Source: a virus. From it: a stretch of DNA of 40,991 nucleotides. Every line of letters starts with the position of its first letter. The first letter of the stretch is position 1. Below the pieces are notes generated by a model. That model saw nothing but the letters and a program-made list of their open reading frames with translations. It did not search any database and was not told the DNA's origin. Positions 8,790 through 17,522 of the stretch are shown here, in pieces. Location: positions 1-40,991 of IMG/VR virus record IMGVR_UViG_3300034062_002239, one strand, 5' to 3'. The position numbers and the translations under genes are program-made.

Positions 8790-9806
8790 ATGCAACTACA
8801 CATTGACCACAAATATCTCAGCATGTTGTCGCTGAAGCTCGGCCTCTTCAAGAGGAAGAGTGATCGGCTGTACAATTTTCGCTGTCCCTTCTGTGGCGAC
8901 TCTGAGCATAGTCGAACCAAGGCCCGCGGCTATGTCTATCAGAACAAGGGTATTCTCGTATTCAAGTGTCACAATTGCAGTCATAGCACCAACATGTCAA
9001 AGCTTATTGAACATGTTGACCCTGCGCTGGCGCGCGAATATCGACTTGAAGTGTTCAAAGAAAATAATGGTGGTAACACTGGTCCAAAGTTTCTGATACC
9101 CAAGCCACAATTCAATGCAAAGCCAGAAGCTGAGCCGCGCCTTACTGATCTTGGTCTGGTACAGATATCCAGTCTACCAAATACCCATCGGGCTGTGCAA
9201 TATCTTGTGGGTAGAAAGATTCCTCATGCTAGGTTTGAGGATCTGTATTATGCAAAGGATATGAAGGTATGTGAGGCGCTGAATAGTGGTTACAAGGATC
9301 GCCTAACATCTGATGAGCGCATCGTCATTCCGTTTAGAAATCTAAAAGGTGAGCTTACTGGCGTGACTGGTCGTGCTATGGGTAACAGCAAGATACGATA
9401 TGTCACGGTTCGCATCAACAATGAGCCTCTGGTATATGGGCTAGATCGTGTTGATGTGAGTAAGACTGTTTACGTGCTTGAGGGTCAATTTGACTCGATG
9501 CTGGTGCCTAATTCAATTGCGCCTGGTGGTACTGACATGGTTCGCGCTTTGTCGTATCTCCCAGGCGACAAGGCCGTTCTGGTGTTTGACAATCAGCCTC
9601 GCAACAAGCAGTTGGTTGATCAGATGCAAAAAATGATTACCAAAAATATTTCTATGGTAATTTGGCCATCGACTTGGAAATATAAGGATATCAATGAGTC
9701 AGTGGTAGATGGGGTAGACCCCTCAGAGGTGGTGGCTCTGCTAAATACCTTCACCCACCAAGGGCTAGCTCTCAATCTAGCCCTTCGTGATTGGAAGAAA
9801 TGTTAA
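8790..9806 (+). CDS. DNA primase, T4 gp61-like
   Basis: 338 residues. The N-terminal zinc finger is C-P-F-C (near 29-32) with the second pair C-H-N-C (near 57-60), and KARGYVY between them as in T4 gp61. A Toprim-like domain follows, with VYVLEGQFDSMLVPNSIAPGG near 227-248 and VLVFDNQPRN near 264, giving the Glu and Asp of the metal site. The protein makes RNA primers for lagging-strand synthesis together with the hexameric helicase, which is not in this window. It is preceded by a strong promoter and followed at once by thyX, forming a replication and nucleotide-metabolism block. Start and length agree with the family. Confidence 0.88.
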   Translation: MQLHIDHKYLSMLSLKLGLFKRKSDRLYNFRCPFCGDSEHSRTKARGYVYQNKGILVFKCHNCSHSTNMSKLIEHVDPALAREYRLEVFKENNGGNTGPKFLIPKPQFNAKPEAEPRLTDLGLVQISSLPNTHRAVQYLVGRKIPHARFEDLYYAKDMKVCEALNSGYKDRLTSDERIVIPFRNLKGELTGVTGRAMGNSKIRYVTVRINNEPLVYGLDRVDVSKTVYVLEGQFDSMLVPNSIAPGGTDMVRALSYLPGDKAVLVFDNQPRNKQLVDQMQKMITKNISMVIWPSTWKYKDINESVVDGVDPSEVVALLNTFTHQGLALNLALRDWKKC

Positions 9807-9817
9807 TGGAGGATATT

Positions 9818-10486
9818 ATGGGTGGGCCGAAGATCAGACTAATTTCTTATACTCAACCTGTGGATGAGATTAAGAACCAGGGTATCTCAGATGCTCTGGA
9901 GCTAGTAGCATTTTGCGCTCGGGTATCCAACCCGAGCAATCAGTATAATAGCGAGACTGCGGAGAAGCTGGTGAGATATCTTGTCAAGCACAAGCACTGG
10001 TCGCCTCTAGAAATGGTCGATGCTACGCTTGAAATTGAAACTACGCGAGACATTACGCACCAAATTATTCGGCATCGTTCATTCTCATTTCAAGAGTTTA
10101 GTCAGCGGTATGCTGACCCGACTAAGGACATGCAGTTTGTAACACGTGAGGCTCGTCTGCAAGATAACAAGAATCGACAGAATAGTGTTGATGTCGATGA
10201 TGTTCATTTGCAAAATGAATGGTATCGTGCGCAGCAGCGCGCTCTATTTGCTGCCGAGCGCGAATACAAGTGGGCCATTGATAATGGTATCGCTAAGGAG
10301 CAGGCTCGCGCTGTCCTGCCCGAAGGGCTAACTACTTCGCGCATCTATATGAAGGGATCTATTCGCTCTTGGCTCCATTATATTGAAGTTAGAACTGATC
10401 CTTCGACTCAGAAGGAACATCGTGAAGTTGCATTAGAATGTGCCAAGGAAATCGCTAAGATTTTCCCTAATATCGTCAACATCTAA
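9818..10486 (+). CDS. thyX: Flavin-dependent thymidylate synthase
   Basis: 222 residues from ATG 9818, chosen because GGAGG (9808-9812) sits five bases upstream; earlier in-frame TTG and ATG codons overlap the primase end. The ThyX signature RHRxxSxxExSxRY appears as RHRSFSFQEFSQRY at about residues 84-97. C-terminal RAVLPEGLTTSRIYMKGSIRSWLHYI supplies the substrate-binding Arg and His region. It converts dUMP to dTMP with methylene-tetrahydrofolate, FAD and NADPH. It stands directly upstream of ribonucleotide reductase, so the cluster makes dTTP precursors during infection. Full-length and all key residues are present. Confidence 0.95.
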   Translation: MGGPKIRLISYTQPVDEIKNQGISDALELVAFCARVSNPSNQYNSETAEKLVRYLVKHKHWSPLEMVDATLEIETTRDITHQIIRHRSFSFQEFSQRYADPTKDMQFVTREARLQDNKNRQNSVDVDDVHLQNEWYRAQQRALFAAEREYKWAIDNGIAKEQARAVLPEGLTTSRIYMKGSIRSWLHYIEVRTDPSTQKEHREVALECAKEIAKIFPNIVNI

Positions 10487-10503
10487 CATTACCGGAGGCA
10501 CAT

Positions 10504-12282
10504 ATGCTGCTTGACCACCTTGGTGTGTCGATTGACACCTCACGCGACTCTTTACTTTCAGAATTCTCTCTTACTCTTTTGCGTGACTACTATTGTCGCA
10601 AGGATGAAGATACGCCGCAGAAGTCATTTGCTCGCGCGGCTGTAGCTTTCTCTGGTGGCGATCTTGGCCTCGCGCAGAGGATCTATAACGCGGCCTCCAA
10701 GGGTTGGTTCATGTTTGCGTCACCTGTGCTGTCTAATGCTGCTCTGCCGGGTGAGAAGGTCAAGGCTCTACCGATTTCTTGCTTTCTGACATACGTGCCA
10801 GATACACTAAAGGGTCTAATCGATCACACGGCTGAGCTGCGCTGGCTTTCTGTCAAGGGTGGTGGCGTTGGTGGTCACTGGTCATCTGTGCGATCTGTGT
10901 CTGACGTTGCGCCTGGCCCGATCCCATTTCTGCATACTGTCGATTCAGACATGACTGCATATCGCCAGGGTAGAACTCGTAAGGGTTCTTATGCTGCATA
11001 CCTTGACGTGTCACACCCAGACATCATGGAATTCCTGACGATTCGCGTGCCTACTGGCGACGTGAACCGCAAGTGTCTCAATCTGCACCACGCTGTCAAC
11101 ATTACCGATGACTTCATGCGGGCCGTTGAAGCTGACGCAGAGTGGCACCTACGTGACCCGAATGATGATACTGTGCGCGAGACAATGCGTGCAAGAAAGC
11201 TTTGGGAGACTATTCTTGAGGTGCGCTATCGCACGGGTGAACCTTATCTAAACTTTATTGATACTGCGAATGCTGCTATGCCGCAATCGCTCAAGGACCT
11301 TGGTCTAAAGATTCACGGTTCTAACCTCTGCAATGAAATTCATCTACCGACAAGCGAGGAGAGAACCGCAGTATGTTGCCTATCTTCGTTAAACCTAGAG
11401 AAGTACGACGAGTGGAAGAACTCCAATATCGTTCGGGACCTGATTCGAATGCTGGACAACGTGCTTCAGGTATTCATCGAGAATGCTGGAGACGAAATTT
11501 CGCGCGCACGATTCTCCGCGCAGCGCGAGCGGTCGCTCGGTCTTGGCGCAATGGGTCTGCACTCATATTACCAACAGCGGGACGTTTCGTTTGGAAGCCC
11601 ACAAGCCCGGGAAATCAATCGACTCATATTCGCAGATATCCAGGAGAAGGCTATCACTGAGTCCCGCTCACTCGCAGCCGAGCGTGGTGAAGCGCCAGAC
11701 ATGGTCGGCACGGGTATGCGAAATGCACACCTGATTGCTATTGCACCGAATGCAAATAGCTCTATCGTGCATGGTTGCTCGCCATCTATCGAGCCGTGGA
11801 AGGCAAATGCATTTACGCATCGTACCCGTGCTGGCTCGCATCTTGTTAAGAATGTGTATCTAAAGCAACTTCTGACTGTCATCGGTAAGGATACGGATGA
11901 GGTATGGTCCAGCATTATCACGAATGGTGGTTCGGTGCAGCATCTTGACTTCCTGAGCGCGCATCAGAAGCGAGTGTTTGCTACGGCCATCGAGATTGAT
12001 CAGATGGAGATTGTTGAGCAGGCTGCTGATCGTCAGAAGTTTATCTGCCAGGGTCAGTCACTCAATCTATTCTTCCCGGCTGGTGAGTCAAGAGGTCTAC
12101 TGCATAAGGTTCACTTTGCAGCATGGAAGCTTGGTTGCAAGGGTCTATATTATCTTCGCACAGAATCTTCAAATCGTGCAGAGAACGTATCTAAGAAGGT
12201 TGAGCGCAATAAGCTGATTGATATCAGCGAAGTGCAGGTTCAAGAACAGTCGCAGGAGGAATGCGTAGCATGTCAGGGCTAA
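10504..12282 (+). CDS. nrdA: Class Ia ribonucleotide reductase, large (alpha) subunit
   Basis: 592 residues after ribosome site CCGGAGGCACAT. It carries the first redox Cys in LPISCFL (near 98), the active-site loop NLCNEIHLP...CCLSSLNL (about 277-297) with the Asn, Cys and Glu radical residues, Tyr-Tyr in GLYYLRTESS (about 555) and the C-terminal swinging-arm pair C-V-A-C near the end (EECVACQG). It reduces ribonucleoside diphosphates to deoxy forms together with NrdB. At 592 residues it is shorter than host-type NrdA (about 760) and lacks an obvious N-terminal ATP-cone, as in many phage enzymes, so overall-activity feedback by dATP is probably absent. It overlaps the start of the beta-subunit gene. 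Confidence 0.95.
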   Translation: MLLDHLGVSIDTSRDSLLSEFSLTLLRDYYCRKDEDTPQKSFARAAVAFSGGDLGLAQRIYNAASKGWFMFASPVLSNAALPGEKVKALPISCFLTYVPDTLKGLIDHTAELRWLSVKGGGVGGHWSSVRSVSDVAPGPIPFLHTVDSDMTAYRQGRTRKGSYAAYLDVSHPDIMEFLTIRVPTGDVNRKCLNLHHAVNITDDFMRAVEADAEWHLRDPNDDTVRETMRARKLWETILEVRYRTGEPYLNFIDTANAAMPQSLKDLGLKIHGSNLCNEIHLPTSEERTAVCCLSSLNLEKYDEWKNSNIVRDLIRMLDNVLQVFIENAGDEISRARFSAQRERSLGLGAMGLHSYYQQRDVSFGSPQAREINRLIFADIQEKAITESRSLAAERGEAPDMVGTGMRNAHLIAIAPNANSSIVHGCSPSIEPWKANAFTHRTRAGSHLVKNVYLKQLLTVIGKDTDEVWSSIITNGGSVQHLDFLSAHQKRVFATAIEIDQMEIVEQAADRQKFICQGQSLNLFFPAGESRGLLHKVHFAAWKLGCKGLYYLRTESSNRAENVSKKVERNKLIDISEVQVQEQSQEECVACQG

Positions 12283-13514
12283 AGACTATGGATATTCGTA
12301 TTGTATCAAAGACTGGCTGCCCTTTTTGTGAGAAGGCAAAGGAGTGGCTGACGGCTCGCGGTTTGTCATATACAGAAGATAGAATGGACAATGAAGAAAT
12401 TCGTTATGCATTCTATCAGCAGCACAAGGTAAATACTGTGCCGCAGGTATTCATCGATGGTAAGCGCATCGGTGGGTACACTGAACTTGTGGCGCAGGGC
12501 GACAAGCTGCTTGTCAAGGAGCGCGGTGGGCTCTTGGAATTCTCTAAGGTCTATAAGCCGTTTCAGTACCCTTGGGCCGTAGAAATCACACAGCGTCATG
12601 AAAAGGCGCACTGGATCGAGGATGAAGTAGACCTTGGAGAAGATGTCACCGATTGGAAGTCTGGGAAGATGGCTGGGTCGGATAAGGAATTCGTCACCCA
12701 AATCCTCAGACTCTTCACCCAGTCCGACGTTGCCGTCGGGAAGAACTATTATGACTTGTTCGTGCCCAACTTTAAGAATAATGAAGTGCGAAACATGCTT
12801 GGCTCTTTCGCCGCACGTGAAGGCGTACACCAGCGTGCTTATGCACTTCTGAATGATACTCTTGGTCTGCCTGATGATGTGTATCTTGCATTTCTTGAAT
12901 ACAAGGAGATGGCCGACAAGATTGACTTCATGACTGAGGCTGATACAAGCACAAAGAGTGGGCTTGGTCTTGCGCTTGCTAAGTCTGTGTTCAATGAAGG
13001 TGTCGCGCTATTCGCATCTTTCGTCATGCTACTGAATTTTCAGCGATTCGGTAAGATGAAGGGTATGGGTAAGGTTGTTGAATGGTCGATCCGCGATGAA
13101 AGTATTCACGTAGAAGGTAACGCATTTCTCTTCCGTACCTTCTGTGCTGAACACCCTCGCATCGTCAATGACGACTTCAAGCAGCAAATCTATGAAATGG
13201 CTCGACAGGCAGTAAAGCTTGAAGACAAGTTTGTTGATCTAGCCTATGCGATGGGTGATGTTAATGGTCTGACGGCTGATGAGGTAAAGTCATACATCCG
13301 CTATATAACGGATAGGCGCCTCCTACAGCTGGGTCTGAAGCCTAACTTCAAGGTGAAGGACAACCCTCTGCCCTGGCTCGAATGGGTGCTTAATGGTGCT
13401 GATCACACCAACTTCTTTGAGAACCGCGTCACCGAATATGAAGTCGCGGGTCTTACTGGCACCTGGGAGGAGGCATACTCGCATGGAGAAAAAACTAAAG
13501 TCGGCGCAGCTTGA
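12270..13514 (+). CDS. nrdB: Glutaredoxin-NrdB fusion (ribonucleotide reductase beta subunit)
   Basis: 414 residues from ATG 12270, ten bases after GGAGG; an in-frame ATG at 12261 is too close to that site. Residues about 6-80 form a glutaredoxin: C-P-F-C at 17-20, TVPQVFIDGKRIGG as the cis-Pro and GG block. A linker leads to a full class Ia beta subunit: an Asp ligand region in EDVTDW, then E184-x-x-H187 with Tyr191 (EGVHQRAY) in register with the E. coli E115, H118 and radical Y122, and further ligands in NEGVALF and RDESIH. The fusion places the electron donor on the enzyme that needs re-reduction, coupled to nrdA just upstream. Catalytic residues appear intact. Confidence 0.93.
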   Translation: MSGLKTMDIRIVSKTGCPFCEKAKEWLTARGLSYTEDRMDNEEIRYAFYQQHKVNTVPQVFIDGKRIGGYTELVAQGDKLLVKERGGLLEFSKVYKPFQYPWAVEITQRHEKAHWIEDEVDLGEDVTDWKSGKMAGSDKEFVTQILRLFTQSDVAVGKNYYDLFVPNFKNNEVRNMLGSFAAREGVHQRAYALLNDTLGLPDDVYLAFLEYKEMADKIDFMTEADTSTKSGLGLALAKSVFNEGVALFASFVMLLNFQRFGKMKGMGKVVEWSIRDESIHVEGNAFLFRTFCAEHPRIVNDDFKQQIYEMARQAVKLEDKFVDLAYAMGDVNGLTADEVKSYIRYITDRRLLQLGLKPNFKVKDNPLPWLEWVLNGADHTNFFENRVTEYEVAGLTGTWEEAYSHGEKTKVGAA

Positions 13515-13695
13515 TTTTGAAGAGGAAGATGAAATCACATGCGGGTCGTGTGATGCAGAATTTACGCTAGTTTATAAGACTGATCAAGACGGCATCTTTT
13601 ATGCCCCAGAGTTTTGCCCATTCTGCGGTGACCCTCTGGACATAGAAGATGACGACGATGATGACGACGATGAGGAATACATAGACGAGGACTAG
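13483..13695 (+). CDS. Small acidic zinc-ribbon protein
   Basis: 70 residues from ATG 13483, preceded by GGGAGGAGG and overlapping the nrdB end by 32 bases. Two Cys pairs, C-G-S-C and C-P-F-C, separated by about 25 residues form a zinc ribbon. The last 20 residues are almost all Asp and Glu. Such small Zn-ribbon proteins are common beside nucleotide-metabolism genes of large phages; their function is unknown. The acidic tail could mimic nucleic acid or contact a basic protein surface, which is speculation. Confidence 0.7.
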   Translation: MEKKLKSAQLDFEEEDEITCGSCDAEFTLVYKTDQDGIFYAPEFCPFCGDPLDIEDDDDDDDDEEYIDED

Positions 13696-13706
13696 GAGCT
13701 TCGTCT

Positions 13707-14159
13707 ATGACATTAGATTATGATAACCCGTGGGAATTTGACGGTGCCCCGTTTACAAGCGAGGATATCGGCAAATCCTACGGGTTTGTCTATCTTATCA
13801 CTGATCGAGTGACGGGTAAGATGTATGTTGGTCGCAAATATTTTTGGTCGATGCGTAAGAAAAAGGGCGCAGCAAAGCGCAAGCGCGAAGAAAGCGACTG
13901 GAAGACATATTATGGGTCAGGCGACGAAATTAAAGCCCTGGTAAAAGAATTTGGGCAAGATAGGTATCACCGCCAAATTTTGTCTTTACATTCGACCAAA
14001 GGTGATGTAAATTACTCTGAGGTCCGAGAACAATTTCGACGTGACGTGCTAGAAAAGGATGAATACATCAATGCAAACATCAACGGCAAGTGGTTCAGAA
14101 AACCACAACACATCATCGCCGGCAGGAGAACTTCCTGCGCATCTGGGCGGGCACCTTAA
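13707..14159 (+). CDS. SegE-like GIY-YIG endonuclease
   Basis: 150 residues, ribosome site AGGAG before the ATG. The GIY-YIG fold is shown by YGFVYLITDRVTGKMYVGRKYF (about 25-46), giving the two Tyr and the catalytic Arg, then YYGSGDEIKALVKEFGQDRY and REQFRRDVLEKDEYIN with a candidate metal-binding Glu. This matches phage SegE-type endonucleases rather than repair enzymes. These nick DNA and can spread their own genes into related phages. It sits between nucleotide-metabolism genes and the glycosyltransferase block, a usual sort of location for such mobile genes. The C-terminus overlaps the next gene. Confidence 0.78.
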   Translation: MTLDYDNPWEFDGAPFTSEDIGKSYGFVYLITDRVTGKMYVGRKYFWSMRKKKGAAKRKREESDWKTYYGSGDEIKALVKEFGQDRYHRQILSLHSTKGDVNYSEVREQFRRDVLEKDEYINANINGKWFRKPQHIIAGRRTSCASGRAP

Positions 14160-14679
14160 CCGAACTCATCTTGACCCCGGCGCGCTGTTGGTGATCCGTG
14201 ATACATTTGATATCAAGACGATGCTTGATATCGGGTGTGGCCCCGGCGGCATGATTGAGCTGGCTGAAAGCATTGGTATTCGATCTTGGGGTATTGATGG
14301 TGACCCGTATGTTGAGCGCCGAAACCCCGTCGTAATTCACGATTATACGCTCGGCCCAGTTGATGCATCGCGTCTACCCATGACGCAATTTGATCTAGCA
14401 TGGTCTGTCGAATTCCTTGAGCATGTCGAGGAAAAGTTTATTGATAATTACATGCATAGTTTTCGTATGTGCAATTATGTCGTATGCACGGCCGCACCTC
14501 CTGGTTGGCCTGGGCACCATCATGTCAATTGTCGATCTATTGACTATTGGGTTGGCGCATTTGCAGCTAACGGTTTCGAATATGATGGTAAGATGAGTGG
14601 TAATGTTCGCGCTTATTCCACGATGCCTAAGGGCTTCATGGGGCGCACTGGTATGTTCTTCCGCAAGAGAGGTATGTGA
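14071..14679 (+). CDS. Class I SAM-dependent methyltransferase
   Basis: 202 residues from ATG 14071; an in-frame ATG at 14059 has its AAAAGG too close to act. The gene overlaps the GIY-YIG gene in another frame. Motif I is LDIGCGPGG (about 53-61), followed by an acidic residue in GIDGD. FDLAWSVEFLEHVEEKFID resembles motif IV and its helix in small-molecule or glycan methyltransferases. The C-terminal part has an aromatic-rich GHHHVNCRSIDYWVGAF stretch common to phage-encoded members beside glycosyltransferases. No DNA target-recognition domain or N6-adenine/C5-cytosine motif is evident, so a glycan or small-molecule substrate is more likely than DNA. Confidence 0.8.
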   Translation: MQTSTASGSENHNTSSPAGELPAHLGGHLNRTHLDPGALLVIRDTFDIKTMLDIGCGPGGMIELAESIGIRSWGIDGDPYVERRNPVVIHDYTLGPVDASRLPMTQFDLAWSVEFLEHVEEKFIDNYMHSFRMCNYVVCTAAPPGWPGHHHVNCRSIDYWVGAFAANGFEYDGKMSGNVRAYSTMPKGFMGRTGMFFRKRGM

Positions 14680-14680
14680 T

Positions 14681-15412
14681 ATGACTGAACCAGTTAGACT
14701 TTTCATCGGCACCTCAGCTAACGGCGAAGATGCTGAGGCTGAGATGGTGTATGAGTATTCGCTGAGAAGTCACACCTCTCGCAATCTCGACATCACGTGG
14801 ATGCGACAAACTCTTGACGCAGATAGTCCGTGGGGTGGCTGGGAGACGCAGGAGTGGTCAACACCATTCAGTGGGTTTCGTTGGGCGATTCCTGAGGTCT
14901 GTGGGTTCAAGGGTCGTGCGATCTATACTGACGTTGACATGATTAACATGCGCGATATTGGCGAGCTATTTGATATCGATCTTGAAGGCAAGCCTATGGC
15001 TGCGCGCAAGGGTACTCGCTTTGGTGGGCATGAATTTTGCGTCATTGTATTTGATTGTGCGAAGATGGAAGAATATCTCATGCCCATTCAACGTCTAAAG
15101 GTAAACCCATCATCACATCATCGTTATGTACGTTTCTTTAGCGGTAATGACAAGCTGGTGCATGAGCTTGATAGACGATGGAATTGCCATGACGGTGAGG
15201 GTCTTAACCCGAATGAAATTTGGCATCTTCACTTCACAAAGATGTCAACGCAGCCGTGGAAGCCCAAGTGGTTTACGGGAACACCTGAGGCGCACCCGCG
15301 CCCCGATCTTGTAAATGTGTGGCATGGTCTTAGAGACTCCGCAAAGGCTAACGGTTATTCGATCAAGATTCCGAATACGCCGTATGTACCATATAGGATT
15401 ATAGGTCGATGA
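14681..15412 (+). CDS. GT-A glycosyltransferase (GT8-like)
   Basis: 243 residues from ATG 14681, just after the methyltransferase stop. A GT-A nucleotide-sugar domain is indicated by the N-terminal RLFIGTSANGEDAEAEMVYEY and a DxD motif in AIYTDVDMINMRD (about 85-97). HEFCVIVFDC and a late HLHFTKMSTQPWKP resemble the C-terminal H-x-x-G-x-x-K-P-W block of family GT8. It probably transfers a sugar from a UDP- or GDP-donor. The neighbouring second GT-A gene, capsule-type transferase and methyltransferase suggest a joint glycan pathway. It overlaps the next gene by four bases (ATGA). Confidence 0.75.
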   Translation: MTEPVRLFIGTSANGEDAEAEMVYEYSLRSHTSRNLDITWMRQTLDADSPWGGWETQEWSTPFSGFRWAIPEVCGFKGRAIYTDVDMINMRDIGELFDIDLEGKPMAARKGTRFGGHEFCVIVFDCAKMEEYLMPIQRLKVNPSSHHRYVRFFSGNDKLVHELDRRWNCHDGEGLNPNEIWHLHFTKMSTQPWKPKWFTGTPEAHPRPDLVNVWHGLRDSAKANGYSIKIPNTPYVPYRIIGR

Positions 15413-16188
15413 AAGACTTCTTTGAGCAGCCAGATGCTTTATGCATCATGGCCTCATGCGATGAACTGTATCTAGATGCGCACGGTCCTGCATTCGTCGC
15501 ATCCAATGCGGTTGCTGATAACTCTATTCATATTCACGTTATGGTCAATCACACTACTCCTAAGAGTCTGGTGATGACAAAGCTGAATCAGTTTCGTATT
15601 CGATATAATGCGATTGCTCGCAAGGGTAAGATGACATTCTCTATCGAAACACTAAAGATTCCGCATGGGACCAGCAGCGAAGTGATGCGAACATATTATG
15701 CAAGCAATCGCTTTCTAGTTGCACCGCAGCTACTAGAGGGTGGTGGTGCAATGTATCTGTCTGACATTGACTCGCTATTCAATGCGAAGCTTGAGCGAAT
15801 TGATGCAGATGTTGGTCTATTTCTGCGCGACTCTCTGCCTGATACTGTTGGGTGGGAGGCACTTGGTACCAAGGTTGCTGCAGGTCTTGTCTATTACTCT
15901 GGGTCGCAAGGTTCGCGCGCATTTGCAGCCAAGGTACACAAGGGTATTACTGACAACGGGCTGATGTGGTTTGTCGATCAGGTGTCTCTGTATCAGACTT
16001 ATCAGTATTTTGAAAAGTCTCTGACGTTTCATAAGTTTGATAATTCTGTTATGGATTGGGAGTTTATCGAGGGTACGCCAATCTGGACTGGCAAGGGTAA
16101 TCGCAAAGATAAGAATGATAAGTATGTCACGCGCAAGCGTCAATACGAAATGCGACTGCCGCCTCTAAAGGGAGCTTTTTGGTCATGA
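15409..16188 (+). CDS. Second GT-A-like glycosyltransferase
   Basis: 259 residues, coupled by ATGA to the gene before. A DxD motif occurs in AMYLSDIDSLFNA (about 111-123), preceded by SNRFLVAPQLLE, and FVDQVSLYQTY near 188-198 resembles the aspartate-Gln acceptor-side motif of GT8-type and related phage enzymes. The extreme N-terminus has a short Rossmann-type strand. It has no membrane segment. Sugar donor and acceptor cannot be predicted. Its direct coupling to the other transferases argues for sequential action on one glycan. Confidence 0.68.
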   Translation: MKDFFEQPDALCIMASCDELYLDAHGPAFVASNAVADNSIHIHVMVNHTTPKSLVMTKLNQFRIRYNAIARKGKMTFSIETLKIPHGTSSEVMRTYYASNRFLVAPQLLEGGGAMYLSDIDSLFNAKLERIDADVGLFLRDSLPDTVGWEALGTKVAAGLVYYSGSQGSRAFAAKVHKGITDNGLMWFVDQVSLYQTYQYFEKSLTFHKFDNSVMDWEFIEGTPIWTGKGNRKDKNDKYVTRKRQYEMRLPPLKGAFWS

Positions 16189-17141
16189 AGAAGGTTTTGT
16201 TTCTAGCACCTCGTCTTGATGTTATGTTCAAGGAAGGTCCTGTGCCAGTAGAGCGCGGGCCTATTCCTGCTGTTCGTATGCCATGGCACAATATTCGCAC
16301 CATGGTCACGGCTGAACACAGAAAGCGTGGCGATGATGTGAAGGTGCTGGAGCTGCCTCTGTGGCAGTTTACTCCGCAGCTTATTCAAAGCCTTGCGCCT
16401 GATGTTTGCTATGTGCCGCACAAGATGACTGAAAATTTCACAGTCGGTGGTGTAAACGTCATGTATTATATGCAGACGGTTATCCCTTATCTGTTTACTA
16501 TCGATCCACGTGGTTGGGCTGCGAGTGCATCTGGGTACCCATTTACCTCGATGACAGAAAAGAATGCTGAAGGTGGCTTTGATATTCTGTCAAAGCGTAT
16601 TCATCAGAATTATAGCAAGTTTAAGCAGCCAGATCACAAGGAAATCGTGCTGCCCTCAGAATATGTTCTGTATCTCTGTCAGATTCCGCATGATGAAACG
16701 ATTCGTTATCATTCGTCGGTGACAGTTGAAGATGCTATCACTCGCACATGTGAGGCCACGCAGAAGCTTGGTCTACCTCTTGTTATCAAGGGTCACCCGG
16801 TAAATCCTGCATCGATGGAAACATTGAAGCAAATTGCGAATAAATACCGGCACGTAATTTGGATGGATGACGTTTCTATTCATCAGCTTATACCGACTGC
16901 ACGGGCTGTTGTTGTAGTAAACTCTGGCACTGGGCTAGAGTCTCTGCTTCACCAAAAGCCTGTGATCACATTCGGCCGGGCCGACTATGACGTGGTAACA
17001 AACCGCGTTGAAGGCGACAACCTGGAGAAGTTGCTGGCAGATCCGAAGTTTGACCAAGTTGCCGTGAGAAACTTTGTTGACAATTGGTATGATGCGTGTT
17101 ACAATACTCTTGATGAACTGAGCTTTGGCAAATTGCCTTAG
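16185..17141 (+). CDS. Capsule-polysaccharide-synthesis-like glycosyltransferase
   Basis: 318 residues from ATG 16185, overlapping the previous gene by four bases. The second half carries the Caps_synth/KpsC-KpsS type signature: LPLVIKGHPVNPAS (about 199-212), then VVVVNSGTGLESLLHQKPVITFGRADYD (about 243-270). Those proteins include Kdo transferases that build the lipid anchor of capsules. The N-terminal half is a Rossmann-like domain beginning KKVLFLAPRLD. In a phage it could decorate host surface glycan or virion glycan. Membership of the family is well supported; the sugar used is unknown. Confidence 0.72.
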   Translation: MKKVLFLAPRLDVMFKEGPVPVERGPIPAVRMPWHNIRTMVTAEHRKRGDDVKVLELPLWQFTPQLIQSLAPDVCYVPHKMTENFTVGGVNVMYYMQTVIPYLFTIDPRGWAASASGYPFTSMTEKNAEGGFDILSKRIHQNYSKFKQPDHKEIVLPSEYVLYLCQIPHDETIRYHSSVTVEDAITRTCEATQKLGLPLVIKGHPVNPASMETLKQIANKYRHVIWMDDVSIHQLIPTARAVVVVNSGTGLESLLHQKPVITFGRADYDVVTNRVEGDNLEKLLADPKFDQVAVRNFVDNWYDACYNTLDELSFGKLP

Positions 17142-17155
17142 GGAGAAAGACTAGC

Positions 17156-17515
17156 ATGGAAGACACCTACTGGGGTTATCACCTCATTCTCGACTGCTCT
17201 GGCTGTAGCCATGAGGCTATCACTGATGCACATACCATCTATGACTTTACGAAGCGACTCGTAAAGGATATCGATATGGTCGCATATGGCGAACCGCAGA
17301 TTGTTAATTTCGGTAGCGGTAACAAGGCTGGGTATACGCTTGTTCAGCTTATCGAAACCAGCAATATCTGCGCGCATTTCGTGAACGAAAATAACACGAT
17401 GTATCTCGATGTGTTTTCGTGCAAGCAGTTTGATAATGATGTTGTGGTAAATCTGGTGCGTGAATTCTTTGGTGCGAACAAGATTCGTCGCACCTATCTT
17501 GTTCGTCAGGCCTGA
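17156..17515 (+). CDS. Divergent SpeD-family (AdoMet decarboxylase-like) protein
   Basis: 119 residues, ribosome site GGGAGA. The family fold is shown by WGYHLILDCSGC, FTKRLVKDIDMVAYGEP and YLDVFSCKQFD. Aligned without gaps to the canonical SpeD encoded immediately downstream, the pyruvoyl-forming Ser is kept (S69), as are the following His (H74) and the later Cys, but the usual E-S-H is T-S-N: the residue before the cleavage Ser is Thr and the next His is Asn. It may be a self-processing decarboxylase with changed substrate, or a non-processing partner for the downstream protein. Similar short SpeD-like proteins occur in marine T4-like phages, as I recall. Confidence 0.75.
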   Translation: MEDTYWGYHLILDCSGCSHEAITDAHTIYDFTKRLVKDIDMVAYGEPQIVNFGSGNKAGYTLVQLIETSNICAHFVNENNTMYLDVFSCKQFDNDVVVNLVREFFGANKIRRTYLVRQA

Positions 17516-17522
17516 CGAAGAA

